A stretch of 33,352 nt of DNA from Paenibacillus koleovorans NBRC 103111 (lineage in GTDB: Bacteria > Bacillota > Bacilli > Paenibacillales > NBRC-103111), in NCBI RefSeq assembly GCF_004000845.1, contig NZ_BIMA01000078.1, positions 1 to 33,352 on the forward strand, given 5' to 3'. Below the pieces are notes generated by a model. It had not been told where the DNA came from. It ran no database searches and saw only the letters and a list, made by a program, of their open reading frames with translations. Numbering within the stretch: the stretch's first letter is position 1; the number at the start of each line of letters is the position of its first letter. The translations under genes were made by a program, and so were the position numbers. Shown here piece by piece: positions 15,888 to 23,729 of this stretch.

Positions 15888-16643
15888 ATGAGACGGTTTG
15901 AGCAAAAAGTGGTGTTTGTGACGGGGGCGGGTCGCGGAATCGGCAGAGCGACGGCGGAGCGTTTCGCCTCGGAAGGCGCTTGGTTGGCGCTTGTTTCCAA
16001 TGTGGAGCAAGATGTAAAGGCGGAGGAGGCGGAGCTGGCTGCGCAAGGCGCGAGGGTCATCGCGCTCACGACCGACGTATCGAATGCCGAGCAGGTGCAG
16101 CAGGCGGTAGACCGGACGGTTGCCGAATTCGGCCGCATCGACATTGTTGTGAACAATGCCGGGATCGCTTGGGAAGAGCCGTTCCTGGACATCAAGGAAA
16201 GCAATTGGCGCAAAATGATAGATGTGAACTTGAACGGCATGTTCCTAGTTGCCCAACGGACAAGCCGTCAAATGGTCGCGCAAAACGAAGGCGGCGTTAT
16301 TCTGAACATGGCGTCCACGAACGGCATCGTCGGCGAGGCGCATTATGCTCATTACAACGCTTCGAAGGGCGGCGTCGTGCTGCTGACGAAGACGATGGCG
16401 ATCGAGCTCGGCCCGCACAGCATTCGGGTCAATGCCGTTTGCCCGGGCTACATCCAGACACCGATGACGGAAGCGATCGATGACGCGGCGAAAGTGGCGG
16501 ACTATATCCGGACGAAAATACCGCTGGGACGCGCAGGGAAGCCGCGCGATATCGCCGGCGTTTTTGCTTTCCTGGCGTCGGACGACGCAGCCTTCATTAC
16601 CGGGGAATCGTTGGTCGTTGACGGGGGTCAGCTAACTTTTTAA
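15888..16643 (+). CDS. SDR family oxidoreductase in the uronate operon
   Basis: 251 residues, classical short-chain dehydrogenase/reductase: TGAGRGIG near residue 13, NNAGIAW near 92, Ser143, Tyr156 and Lys160 (YNASK), and a C-terminal 'ITGESLVVDGGQLTF'. Length and catalytic positions equal those of KduD upstream, so the two probably arose from a related ancestor, but the cofactor-binding loop and the substrate-side segment after residue 185 differ. It likely oxidises or reduces another sugar or sugar acid of the same pathway. ATG 15888 follows GGCGGAGAG. 58 bp from kduD and 48 bp from the next gene, so it belongs to the operon. Confidence 0.9.
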   Translation: MRRFEQKVVFVTGAGRGIGRATAERFASEGAWLALVSNVEQDVKAEEAELAAQGARVIALTTDVSNAEQVQQAVDRTVAEFGRIDIVVNNAGIAWEEPFLDIKESNWRKMIDVNLNGMFLVAQRTSRQMVAQNEGGVILNMASTNGIVGEAHYAHYNASKGGVVLLTKTMAIELGPHSIRVNAVCPGYIQTPMTEAIDDAAKVADYIRTKIPLGRAGKPRDIAGVFAFLASDDAAFITGESLVVDGGQLTF

Positions 16644-16691
16644 CGAATAGCGACGTTCGCAGGCTGGATCTGGACAAGGAGGACAAAGGCA

Positions 16692-17966
16692 ATGAACGAT
16701 ACGCTCAGACTCGGCACGGCCAAGGTGGAGATTACGCCGAAGGAGCCGGTGCCGCTGGCTGGTTTCGGGTTTCGACACGGTAACTATGAAGGCATTACTC
16801 GCCCTTTGCACGCGAGAATTTCGGTTTTCGAACAGAAGTATGGTGAGGGAGCCGAGAGTGAAGTCCGTCGATTGGCGCTAATTCAAGCGGATCTGATCGC
16901 TCTGGAAGCCGATGTGATACCGGAAGTGGCGGAAGCGCTTCGGAGCCGATGGGGACTGGCTGGAGCGGATGTGCTGTACTGCGCGAGCCATTCGCATAGC
17001 GGCCCTCATATGCGCGGTGGGGTGATGGCGAGCCGAATCGACAAGAACTACGCCTCGTTTGTGGCGGAGCGGGTGCTCGGCGGATTGGAAGCCGCATTCG
17101 GCAATCTGGAGCCGGTTTCGGTGGAAAAAGGGGTTGGCCGCTGCAGCATCGGCATTCATCGGCGCAAGCAGGTCGACGGCCGCTGCGTAATGGCGCCGAA
17201 TCCCGAAGGGCCTAACGACCAGGAGGTTACGGTTATACAATACCGCCGCGTCCGCGACGGCTCTCCGAAAGGCGTGCACGTGCATTTCACATGCCACCCG
17301 ACGACGACCGGAGATAATCTGATAAACTCCGAGTATCCAGGTGTGGCGATGGAGACTGTGGAGGCTGGGGTTCGTAACGTTTCAGATGGGGATGTTAGCG
17401 GTAATGAGGTTGTCGCGACTTTCCTGCAAGGCTGCTGCGGCGACATCCGGCCGAATTTGACCGGAGCGGACGGCGGGTTTTTCCGTGGGGACGATACCGA
17501 TGTCGCCAGGTTCGGCGACGAGCTGGGCAAAGCGGTGATGGACGTCCTGGATCGTCCGATGCAGCCATTGAGGAGCGGTGTGCTGGCGAGCAGGGAAACG
17601 ACGATTGACTTGCCTTGCGAGCCGGTGCTGAACGATTCTGGAGCGATGGCTGCCGGATCGGTCCCGATGCGGCTCGTCTATTGGAGGCTGGCGGAAGGGC
17701 TGACCTTGCTCGCGATGAATGGCGAGGTTGTCGTTGAGTACGGCAACTATTTGAAGCAGAAGTTTCCCGGGGGTGTGCTTCCCCTTGGTTACACGAACGG
17801 GGTCATCGCCTACATTCCGACTGCGGAGCAGCTTCGCGAAGGGGGCTATGAGCCGATCGAGTCGATTCCTCTGTTCGGCTTATCGAGTCCATTTCGTCCG
17901 GAGCTCGAGCCGATGATCAAACAAACCGCTGCCGGGCTCGTGCAGGGAGCTTCGATCGATGGTTGA
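16692..17966 (+). CDS. Neutral/alkaline ceramidase N-domain protein
   Basis: 424 residues. It belongs to the family of the N-terminal domain of neutral/alkaline (non-lysosomal) ceramidase. Seen features: 'GTAKVEITPKEPVPLAGFG' at the start, SHSHSGPH with His100 and His102 (zinc ligands in ceramidase), 'FTCHPTT', and 'LQGCCGDIRPN'. True ceramidases have about 650 residues with a C-terminal immunoglobulin-like domain, which is absent here, and there is no signal peptide, so it is cytoplasmic and unlikely to act on ceramide. Short versions of this kind turn up in sugar-degradation clusters, where an amide or acyl bond of a modified sugar is a reasonable target (inference). AAGGAGG precedes ATG 16692. 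It overlaps the M20 gene by 8 bp. Confidence 0.88.
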   Translation: MNDTLRLGTAKVEITPKEPVPLAGFGFRHGNYEGITRPLHARISVFEQKYGEGAESEVRRLALIQADLIALEADVIPEVAEALRSRWGLAGADVLYCASHSHSGPHMRGGVMASRIDKNYASFVAERVLGGLEAAFGNLEPVSVEKGVGRCSIGIHRRKQVDGRCVMAPNPEGPNDQEVTVIQYRRVRDGSPKGVHVHFTCHPTTTGDNLINSEYPGVAMETVEAGVRNVSDGDVSGNEVVATFLQGCCGDIRPNLTGADGGFFRGDDTDVARFGDELGKAVMDVLDRPMQPLRSGVLASRETTIDLPCEPVLNDSGAMAAGSVPMRLVYWRLAEGLTLLAMNGEVVVEYGNYLKQKFPGGVLPLGYTNGVIAYIPTAEQLREGGYEPIESIPLFGLSSPFRPELEPMIKQTAAGLVQGASIDG

Positions 17967-19173
17967 CCAGGGAAGGCAATGGAGGCCTGAGCAGTTCGGA
18001 CTGAGGGCGCTAGAGCTTGCGGACGAGCTGGTGGCGATACGCCGCAGGCTGCACGAGCATCCGGAGCTCAGCTTCCAGGAAGCCGAGACGGCGGCGTTCG
18101 TGGCGGAGCGACTCGAGGGGCTAGGCTGGCGCGTACGCATGGGCGTTGGCGGCGGCCACGGCGTCATCGCCGAGCTCGAGGGCCGCTCCGGCGGCCGCCT
18201 CATAGCTCTGCGCGCCGACATGGACGCCCTGCCGATCCAGGAGGAGACGGGTTTGTCCTTCTCCTCCGCCCGGCCGGGCGTCATGCACGCTTGCGGCCAC
18301 GACGCGCATACGGCGATGCTGCTCGGCGCAGCGCAGCTGCTGGCCGAGGCGCATGCAGAGCAGGCGCTGCACGGCACCGTGCGCCTGCTGTTCCAATGCG
18401 CCGAGGAAGTGGGTCTCGGCGCGCAGGTGCTGATCGATCACGGCGCCTTGGACGGCGTGGACGAGATCTACGGGCTGCACAACTTGCCGACGCTGCCCGC
18501 CGGGCGGGTCGGCGTCCGTCCCGGCCCGATGATGGGCTCGTCCGATCTGATCGCGATCGACATCGAAGGCAAGGGAGGGCACGGCGCTGTGCCGGATCAA
18601 TGCGTCGATCCGATCGTCGCCGGCACCGCCGTCGTCAGCGCGCTGCAGACGATCGCGAGCCGCGAGGTATCGCCGTTCGAGCCGGTTGTCGTGACGATCG
18701 GCAGCTTCCACGCCGGCAGCGTCGGCAATATCGTGCCCGGCAGCGCCGAGCTGCAGGGCACGGTGCGGACGTTCTCGCCGGCGGTTCGCGGGCGATTGCC
18801 GGCGCGCCTGCAGCTGCTTGTGGCGGACGTCGCCGCCGCTCATCGCTGCAAGGGCACGCTGCGGTACATGGAGCGGACGCCGGTGTTGATCAATGACGAA
18901 GCTTGCACGGCGGCATTCGCGGACTTGGCCTCTGCAATACTTGGGACAGAGCAGGTCGTTCGCGGAGAAGCGACGATGATCGGAGAAGATTTCGCCCGCT
19001 ACCTGGAGCTTGTGCCCGGCTGCTTCTTCTGGCTCGGCTCGGGGCCGGAGCAAGGGGCGGAGCAGGCGTATGGGCTCCATCACCCGAAGCTGCAAATTAA
19101 CGAAAGCTGCTTGCCGATCGGCGCAAGCTTGCTCGCTTCGGTAGCTTTTGAGCGTGTATGTAAAGAAGTATGA
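17959..19173 (+). CDS. M20 family (M20D) amidohydrolase
   Basis: 404 residues, standard size for the hippurate hydrolase/N-acyl-amino-acid amidohydrolase branch. Metal site: HACGHDAHTAM with Cys112 and His114, 'QCAEEVGLGAQ' with the Glu-Glu pair, 'GLHNLP', and a C-terminal 'YGLHHPK' His. A dimerisation domain with 'KGGHGAVPDQCVDPIV' is near residue 210. It hydrolyses N-acyl bonds of amino acids or related compounds, cytoplasmic. Its start overlaps the ceramidase-like gene by 8 bp, so the two are tightly coupled and may act in turn on one acylated substrate (inference). The gene is rich in GC at third positions. It ends the operon; no clear terminator was seen in the 111 bp after it. Confidence 0.92.
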   Translation: MVDQGRQWRPEQFGLRALELADELVAIRRRLHEHPELSFQEAETAAFVAERLEGLGWRVRMGVGGGHGVIAELEGRSGGRLIALRADMDALPIQEETGLSFSSARPGVMHACGHDAHTAMLLGAAQLLAEAHAEQALHGTVRLLFQCAEEVGLGAQVLIDHGALDGVDEIYGLHNLPTLPAGRVGVRPGPMMGSSDLIAIDIEGKGGHGAVPDQCVDPIVAGTAVVSALQTIASREVSPFEPVVVTIGSFHAGSVGNIVPGSAELQGTVRTFSPAVRGRLPARLQLLVADVAAAHRCKGTLRYMERTPVLINDEACTAAFADLASAILGTEQVVRGEATMIGEDFARYLELVPGCFFWLGSGPEQGAEQAYGLHHPKLQINESCLPIGASLLASVAFERVCKEV

Positions 19174-19238
19174 CACGATTTCCATGTTTCCTTATGGTAA
19201 ATGTTAAAAATCCCCTTTCATTCAGCATTCCACTCTTT

Positions 19239-19244
19239 TATAAT
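19239..19244 (+). promoter_or_regulatory. -10 element of the chemoreceptor gene
   Basis: Perfect TATAAT 42 nt before the ATG at 19286. The matching -35 (TTTCAT at 19216-19221, 17-bp spacer) is weak. It does not match a SigD motility promoter. Confidence 0.4.
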
Positions 19245-19285
19245 GTTATTTATACTTACATGCTAAAAAGAGAGAAGGGGAACGG

Positions 19286-20881
19286 ATGAGAAACGATTGG
19301 AACAAGACGATTTGGTTTTTGCTCGTTTGGAATGTGGCGGGATTGGCGCTGATCGGATGGCTGGTCGGGCAAAAACCGGGCTTATGGTACTTGGTGCTGG
19401 TTGTGGCTGTGGTCAACGGCGGGGTCGTCCTAGCGACTGCTCGCCCGCCGAGGCTCAAGGAGACGGAAGGCCTGCCAGGCGCTCCTCTGACAGGAGAGAG
19501 ACTGAACGGGTTCCTGAATGAGTCGCAGGTGCTCGCGGACCGATTGACGGCGGCTGTAGTCGAGGTGAATCAGTCGATCGCCGGATTGAACGAAATCGCC
19601 GACCGTTCGCTAAGCGAGGAGAAGCGATTGAGACACAGCAGCCAGCAGACGCTGTTCACAATCGAGCAGACGTTTGCGGCACTGCAGCAAGTAACGGCGG
19701 CGGCGGATCAAATCCGGGACGTCTCCGGCCAACTGGGTCGGGAGAGCGAAGACACGCAGCAAAAGGTTGTGGACATCTCTCTTTCGCTGGATGCGACTGA
19801 CAAGGTAATGGAAGATTTACATGCCAACCATGATTCACTCGGGACGAGTATGGCTTTGCTGACAGAGCATACGGATAAAATCGAGGAGATCAACAGCTTC
19901 ATCCGCGAAGTCGTCGACCAGACCTCCTTGCTCGCGCTGAACGCTTCGATCGAGGCGGCTAGAGCAGGCGAGATGGGTCGCGGCTTCAATGTCGTGGCGA
20001 GCGAGATTCGCCGGCTGGCCGATCAGAGCAGCCAAGCGGTCGCTCGTTCAACCGAGACGCTCGAGGCGGTCGAGAAGAGCGTGCACGAGGTTGTCGCTTC
20101 CGTTCATGCGGAGAAGGAGGCGGTGTTCCGCGGCATCCAAGAGATGAAGCGAATGAAAGAAGGCATCGGCCTCATCTTGGAGAAAATCATACAGGTGCAC
20201 GGACTCGTTAGCCATACCGAACGGGCCGGCGAGCAGCAAGCCGAGCAAATGCGCTCCACAACGGCACGACTCGCGCAGGCGGTGGAGCTCGTGAACGAGG
20301 CGCTAACCAGTGTAGACCGTACACTGGAGCAGACGGAGCATCAACGAATGGAGACGGTCAAGCTGCAGACGGTAAGCAGCGGCTTGTCCCGTGCATCGGA
20401 CGAAATGGTAAGCGCCATTAACGGCATCCGGACCCAAGAGGATCGGCTTGAGATTCCACAGCCGATTCTGGAAGGCTTCTTGAAGAAGCTCGGCGATGTA
20501 GCTGCAACGCAAGAGCTGACGGGACTGCTTCCGGCCGATCATGCCCGGGCTCTTGGCCGGCTTCTGGCGGATACCGGCGGTATCGAAGCCGTCTGGTCGA
20601 ATCGCAGCGACGGCTCGTTTCTGTTCTCCATGCCGGAGGCCGGCTTGCTCAACGCGAGCGGGCGCGAGTGGTGGAGACGCGCTATCCAAGGCGAGACGTT
20701 CGTGTCGAATGTCTACATCTCCGCGATCACCAAGAAACCTTGCGTCACGCTGTCTCGCCCGGTGTACGGCGTGAATAGGGTCGTCATCGGTGTCGTCGGT
20801 GTCGATCTGGATCTCGCCCAGGCGGGAGCCGTAAGGGCTCCGTCTGCCAAACCGGCGCGTGCAGCAACAGCAAGTTCCTGA
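19286..20881 (+). CDS. Chemoreceptor-like protein with C-terminal Cache domain
   Basis: 531 residues. Two N-terminal membrane helices (about 8-28 and 32-50) are joined by a very short loop, so almost nothing lies outside the cell. Residues about 75-375 are the long helical MCP signalling region with the tip '[19 protein letters not shown]' followed by [10 protein letters not shown] (206-234), which binds CheA/CheW. Residues about 395-515 form a Cache/PAS-like sensor ('[20 protein letters not shown]', then [17 protein letters not shown] and [12 protein letters not shown]). In normal receptors this sensor precedes the signalling domain and faces outward; here it follows it and would be cytoplasmic. 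Start ATG 19286 has AGAAGGGGA. It stands alone between a promoter and a terminator. Confidence 0.9.
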   Translation: MRNDWNKTIWFLLVWNVAGLALIGWLVGQKPGLWYLVLVVAVVNGGVVLATARPPRLKETEGLPGAPLTGERLNGFLNESQVLADRLTAAVVEVNQSIAGLNEIADRSLSEEKRLRHSSQQTLFTIEQTFAALQQVTAAADQIRDVSGQLGRESEDTQQKVVDISLSLDATDKVMEDLHANHDSLGTSMALLTEHTDKIEEINSFIREVVDQTSLLALNASIEAARAGEMGRGFNVVASEIRRLADQSSQAVARSTETLEAVEKSVHEVVASVHAEKEAVFRGIQEMKRMKEGIGLILEKIIQVHGLVSHTERAGEQQAEQMRSTTARLAQAVELVNEALTSVDRTLEQTEHQRMETVKLQTVSSGLSRASDEMVSAINGIRTQEDRLEIPQPILEGFLKKLGDVAATQELTGLLPADHARALGRLLADTGGIEAVWSNRSDGSFLFSMPEAGLLNASGREWWRRAIQGETFVSNVYISAITKKPCVTLSRPVYGVNRVVIGVVGVDLDLAQAGAVRAPSAKPARAATASS

Positions 20882-20894
20882 GCATGGGGATCAC

Positions 20895-20950
20895 AAAAGG
20901 CAAGCCATTCGCAGCTGCGTTCAGCAGAAGCGAGCGGCTTGCCTTTTTTT
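20895..20950 (+). terminator. Terminator after the chemoreceptor gene
   Basis: AAAAGGCAAGCC (20895-20906) pairs with GGCTTGCC plus TTTT (20936-20947); the T run continues to 20950. Confidence 0.88.
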
Positions 20951-20956
20951 CATAGC

Positions 20957-20985
20957 AGAAAGTTTAAATCCTTTACAGAACTAAA
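20957..20985 (+). repeat. Dispersed intergenic repeat, copy A
   Basis: This 29-nt segment matches 33309-33337 at 25 of 29 positions in the same orientation, sharing AGAAAGTTTAA and CTTTACAG and CTAAA. Both copies begin a few bases after a gene's terminator. The remainder of 20986-21140 shows a small AGTCCG/CGGACT hairpin and no gene. Confidence 0.65.
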
Positions 20986-21140
20986 CAGCGCTGGAACGGC
21001 GAAATAACGTTATGCGGGAATATGCGGGAGCGTTATGGGTTTGACGCTAGTCCGACTTTTCCGGACTGCGTGACGGGAGCGGAGGGGGAAGCGGTCTCTA
21101 ATCCGACTTACGTAACGCGATGAACGAGAGAAGGACCGAA

Positions 21141-21262
21141 GAGGGCAGGAAGAGGGAGTGGAGAAGCGAAGCGTCTGCCTTTGTAATCATGGCCCGACTT
21201 CAACCCCAATTCAATCAAGGGTCATGATTACAACAGCAGTCGAAACCCCTCTTTCTGCCCTC
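21141..21262. repeat. Long nested inverted repeat (possible structured RNA)
   Basis: Outer arms GAGGGCAGGAAGAGGG (21141-21156) and 21247-21262 pair over 16 bp with one G-U. Inner arms TTGTAATCATGGCCC (21181-21195) and 21219-21233 pair over 15 bp with one G-U around a 23-nt loop; CTGC/GCAG adds 4 bp between them. No gene covers it. With the terminator at 21295 it could be a plus-strand non-coding RNA; alternatively it is a small palindromic element. Confidence 0.7.
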
Positions 21263-21294
21263 CTCACGCGCCAACTGACACCTACGCCAGAGGA

Positions 21295-21324
21295 CCTGAT
21301 CGGAGAACTTCCTATCAGGTTTTT
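21295..21324 (+). terminator. Hairpin terminator between the inverted repeat and the EAL gene
   Basis: CCTGAT (21295-21300) pairs with ATCAGG (21314-21319), with an inner GGA/TCC, followed on the plus strand by TTTTT. It lies right after the stop of the minus-strand EAL gene, but the T run is on the plus strand, so it best serves a plus-strand transcript. Confidence 0.65.
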
Positions 21325-21325
21325 C

Positions 21326-22504
21326 TCACACGGCACTTTCCGTTAGCGGCAAATCCATGAACAAATACATCCCGTCGCCGGTCGGATAAGAGAATGTGCA
21401 AATCGTATTCGCACTGTCCAAGTCTACGTACTCGTGCGACATCGTACCCTGGTTATGCAGCTTCATCTTCAGAATATTGGAGATGAAGTAAGGGCGCCAG
21501 CTCCAGTTCGTCCCGCGGAAGCTGGGGTCCTGCGTCCATTCGCCGGATGTGTCTCGGACAAAATTGGAGGATACTTGGAAGCCGTCGTCCCGGCAAGCAT
21601 AGATCCGCATACATGGCGCCGGTAGCATGAGGATCAGGCGTTTGACCCGCTCGTCGGGATCGGACACTTCCTTCGCATAGTCGATGAGAGTCGCCAATTT
21701 GGCGTTCCACAGCTGCTCCGTACGGGTCAGGTATTCGAATTTTTCGTAATTTTTATTGTGGAACAGCCGGATTTCCTCCAGCAGCATCGTTTCGTATCGG
21801 TTTGACGGCTGCAAGTCAGCCTCCGCACGGCTGAACAAGAAACCTTGCGCATACCGTGCGCCTACCTCCAGCGAATATTGCAAATCCGCTTTCGTCTCGA
21901 TCCCTTCAACCAATAGAGAGGCTCCGATCTGAGTGGAAATCGTGGAGAACGAGCGCATAAGCGCCTTGTATCCGTCGTGGATGGCCGCTTTCTTCAGCAT
22001 CGTCAAGTCCATCTTCATAATTCTGGGTTGAATCAGCGCCACTCGATCGAGATTGCTGAAGCCGCTGCCGATATCGTCCACCGCAATCGTACAGCCGGCA
22101 TCCCGATAAATGTTGACGATCTCCGCCAGTCGCCCGAGGTCGCCGGAAAACTCCTCTTCCGTAATCTCGATGACGATCCGCTCCGGGGGCAAGTGGTGCT
22201 GCTGCAGAAGCTCCAGCGTGTAGAGCGAGCCATTGCCGTTATATTGGCTATATATCCACGACGGCTTCAGATTGATGAACAAACTGGCCGTCTCTTTGTG
22301 CAGGGAGAAGGTCTCGATCGCGCGTTCTCTCAGAATGCGGTCGACGCCGAGATGCTCCTCCAGGCTGACGGTAGAGTCTTCGAAGAAGGGGCCCAAGCTC
22401 TCCGGCCGGCCGTCGCGCAGCCTTCTTCCCAATGCTTCATAGCCATAAATCTGCAACGTCTGCAGAGAGACAATCGGTTGAAAATACGGGACGATCTGGC
22501 TCAT
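21326..22504 (-). CDS. YkuI-like EAL domain c-di-GMP phosphodiesterase
   Basis: 392 residues, no signal peptide or membrane segment. The EAL domain (about 1-240) keeps the residues needed for c-di-GMP binding and hydrolysis: Glu23-Ala-Leu, Asn78, Glu113, Asp143-Asp144, Lys164, Glu200 and Gln220. The C-terminal 150 residues are a PAS/Cache-like domain, the layout of Bacillus YkuI, so a small ligand may tune it. Loss of c-di-GMP generally favours motility over biofilm. Start ATG 22504 is chosen because CAGGAGGAG lies 3-8 nt upstream; the longer reading from 22543 has no site. Monocistronic, with the chemoreceptor gene convergent to it. Confidence 0.92.
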   Translation of the reverse strand: MSQIVPYFQPIVSLQTLQIYGYEALGRRLRDGRPESLGPFFEDSTVSLEEHLGVDRILRERAIETFSLHKETASLFINLKPSWIYSQYNGNGSLYTLELLQQHHLPPERIVIEITEEEFSGDLGRLAEIVNIYRDAGCTIAVDDIGSGFSNLDRVALIQPRIMKMDLTMLKKAAIHDGYKALMRSFSTISTQIGASLLVEGIETKADLQYSLEVGARYAQGFLFSRAEADLQPSNRYETMLLEEIRLFHNKNYEKFEYLTRTEQLWNAKLATLIDYAKEVSDPDERVKRLILMLPAPCMRIYACRDDGFQVSSNFVRDTSGEWTQDPSFRGTNWSWRPYFISNILKMKLHNQGTMSHEYVDLDSANTICTFSYPTGDGMYLFMDLPLTESAV

Positions 22505-22533
22505 AACTCCTCCTGATGGCGGTCGCTTTCTTG

Positions 22534-22562
22534 AAAATAGCAAACAAGACTCAAAAGATCAA
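22534..22562 (-). promoter_or_regulatory. Possible promoter of the EAL gene
   Basis: On the minus strand TTGATC (22557-22562) and TATTTT (22534-22539) are 17 bp apart. Both are only fair matches. The 213-bp gap to the divergent SDR gene shows nothing else firm. Confidence 0.35.
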
Positions 22563-22717
22563 GCGAAATGTGAGGAAAATTAACATAAAAACTACATAAG
22601 CAACAAAAATTTGTTTTGAGGCTGGTTCAGGATTCCGTAAAAAGTGTAATAGAGGTCGTAAAGTGGTGGCAGACTAGCCAGGTTGGTTGATGATTCTGGC
22701 CTAGGGAGGCAGAAAAG

Positions 22718-23527
22718 ATGACAGATCTATCGAAAGCGTCGCATGGCGGCAAGGTATATGGCAAGGTAGCGATCGTGACAGGAGCCGGCTCCGGTATCGG
22801 GCGTGCGGCGGCGCTGCTGTTGGCACGAGAAGGGGCGTGCATCTGCTTGGTCGACTTGAAGGATGAGCGAACGGAGCAAGTGTATCGCGAGATCGAAGCG
22901 GCAGGCGGCGAAGCGATCGTGGCCGATACGAATGTCTCGGATCCCGCACGCGTGGGGGCTGCGGTTAAGGCGGCGGCGGATCGTTGGGGACGGGTCGACA
23001 TCGTGTTTGCCAATGCGGGTATCAATGGGACGTTAGCGCCGATCGAGTCGATGGAGCCCGAGGATTGGGACGAGACGCTGAATACGAATTTGAAAGGGAC
23101 GTTTCTCACGGTCAAGTACGCCGTTCCCTATTTGAAGAAGCAGGGAGGAAGCGTCATAATAACGAGCTCCATCAACGGCAACCGGACGTTCACCGGCATG
23201 GGCATGTCGGCTTACGCGACGTCCAAGGCCGGGCAGGTTGCGTTTATGCAGATGGCGGCGCTTGAGCTGGCGCGGTACCGTATCCGGGTCAACGCGATAT
23301 GTCCCGGCTCGATTGAGACGAATATTAGCGAAAATACGCATCCGACACCGGAGCTGAAGGAGGTCAAGATCCGGATCGAGTACCCGGACGGCAGTCAGCC
23401 GCTGGAGCACAAATCCGGCGAGCCGGAGCAAGTGGCGGAGCTGGTCCTGTTCCTCGCTTCGGATGCCTCCAGCCATATTACAGGGACGCCTATCTACATC
23501 GACGGAGCTGAATCGTTGCTGCGCTAG
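22718..23527 (+). CDS. SDR family oxidoreductase
   Basis: 269-residue short-chain dehydrogenase. TGAGSGIG (residues about 21-28) binds NAD(P); 'FANAG' replaces the usual NNAG near residue 98; catalytic Tyr166 and Lys170 lie in YATSK; the C terminus has 'HITGTPIYIDGAESLLR'. An Asp after beta-2 (CLVDLKDE) suggests NAD rather than NADP. Substrate unknown. A 20-residue segment near 208-235 ('IRIEYPDGSQPLEHKSGEPE') is longer than in the other SDRs here and lies in the substrate lid. GGGAGG is about 9 nt before ATG 22718. It is monocistronic with its own terminator. Confidence 0.9.
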   Translation: MTDLSKASHGGKVYGKVAIVTGAGSGIGRAAALLLAREGACICLVDLKDERTEQVYREIEAAGGEAIVADTNVSDPARVGAAVKAAADRWGRVDIVFANAGINGTLAPIESMEPEDWDETLNTNLKGTFLTVKYAVPYLKKQGGSVIITSSINGNRTFTGMGMSAYATSKAGQVAFMQMAALELARYRIRVNAICPGSIETNISENTHPTPELKEVKIRIEYPDGSQPLEHKSGEPEQVAELVLFLASDASSHITGTPIYIDGAESLLR

Positions 23528-23544
23528 AAAGAGATACAGGTAAG

Positions 23545-23589
23545 AAACCCGTTTCTTCCTTATATATAGAGGAAGATGACGGGTTTTTT
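23545..23589 (+). terminator. Terminator after the SDR gene
   Basis: AAACCCGT (23545-23552) pairs with ACGGGTTT (23579-23586), with an inner TTCCT/AGGAA, and a T run follows to 23589. Confidence 0.88.
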
Positions 23590-23729
23590 ACTTATAAGTA
23601 TTTTCGTGAAAATTCATAAGAAAACATAATAATTGGAGTTATAGGCATCGTTTTCAAAATATGCTACGGTGGAAACAACATATTTTCAGACACAAAACGG
23701 ACAAATTTCAACACGGAAAGGTGCGGCTT

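Noticed and set aside
18121-19185. A 354-codon minus-strand frame opposite the M20 gene
   Set aside because: Shadow of a very GC-rich gene; no motif, and the plus strand has the complete M20 metal site.
21158-21346. A 62-codon plus-strand frame over the inverted repeat
   Set aside because: It is explained by the palindrome and terminator, and it runs into the end of the EAL gene.
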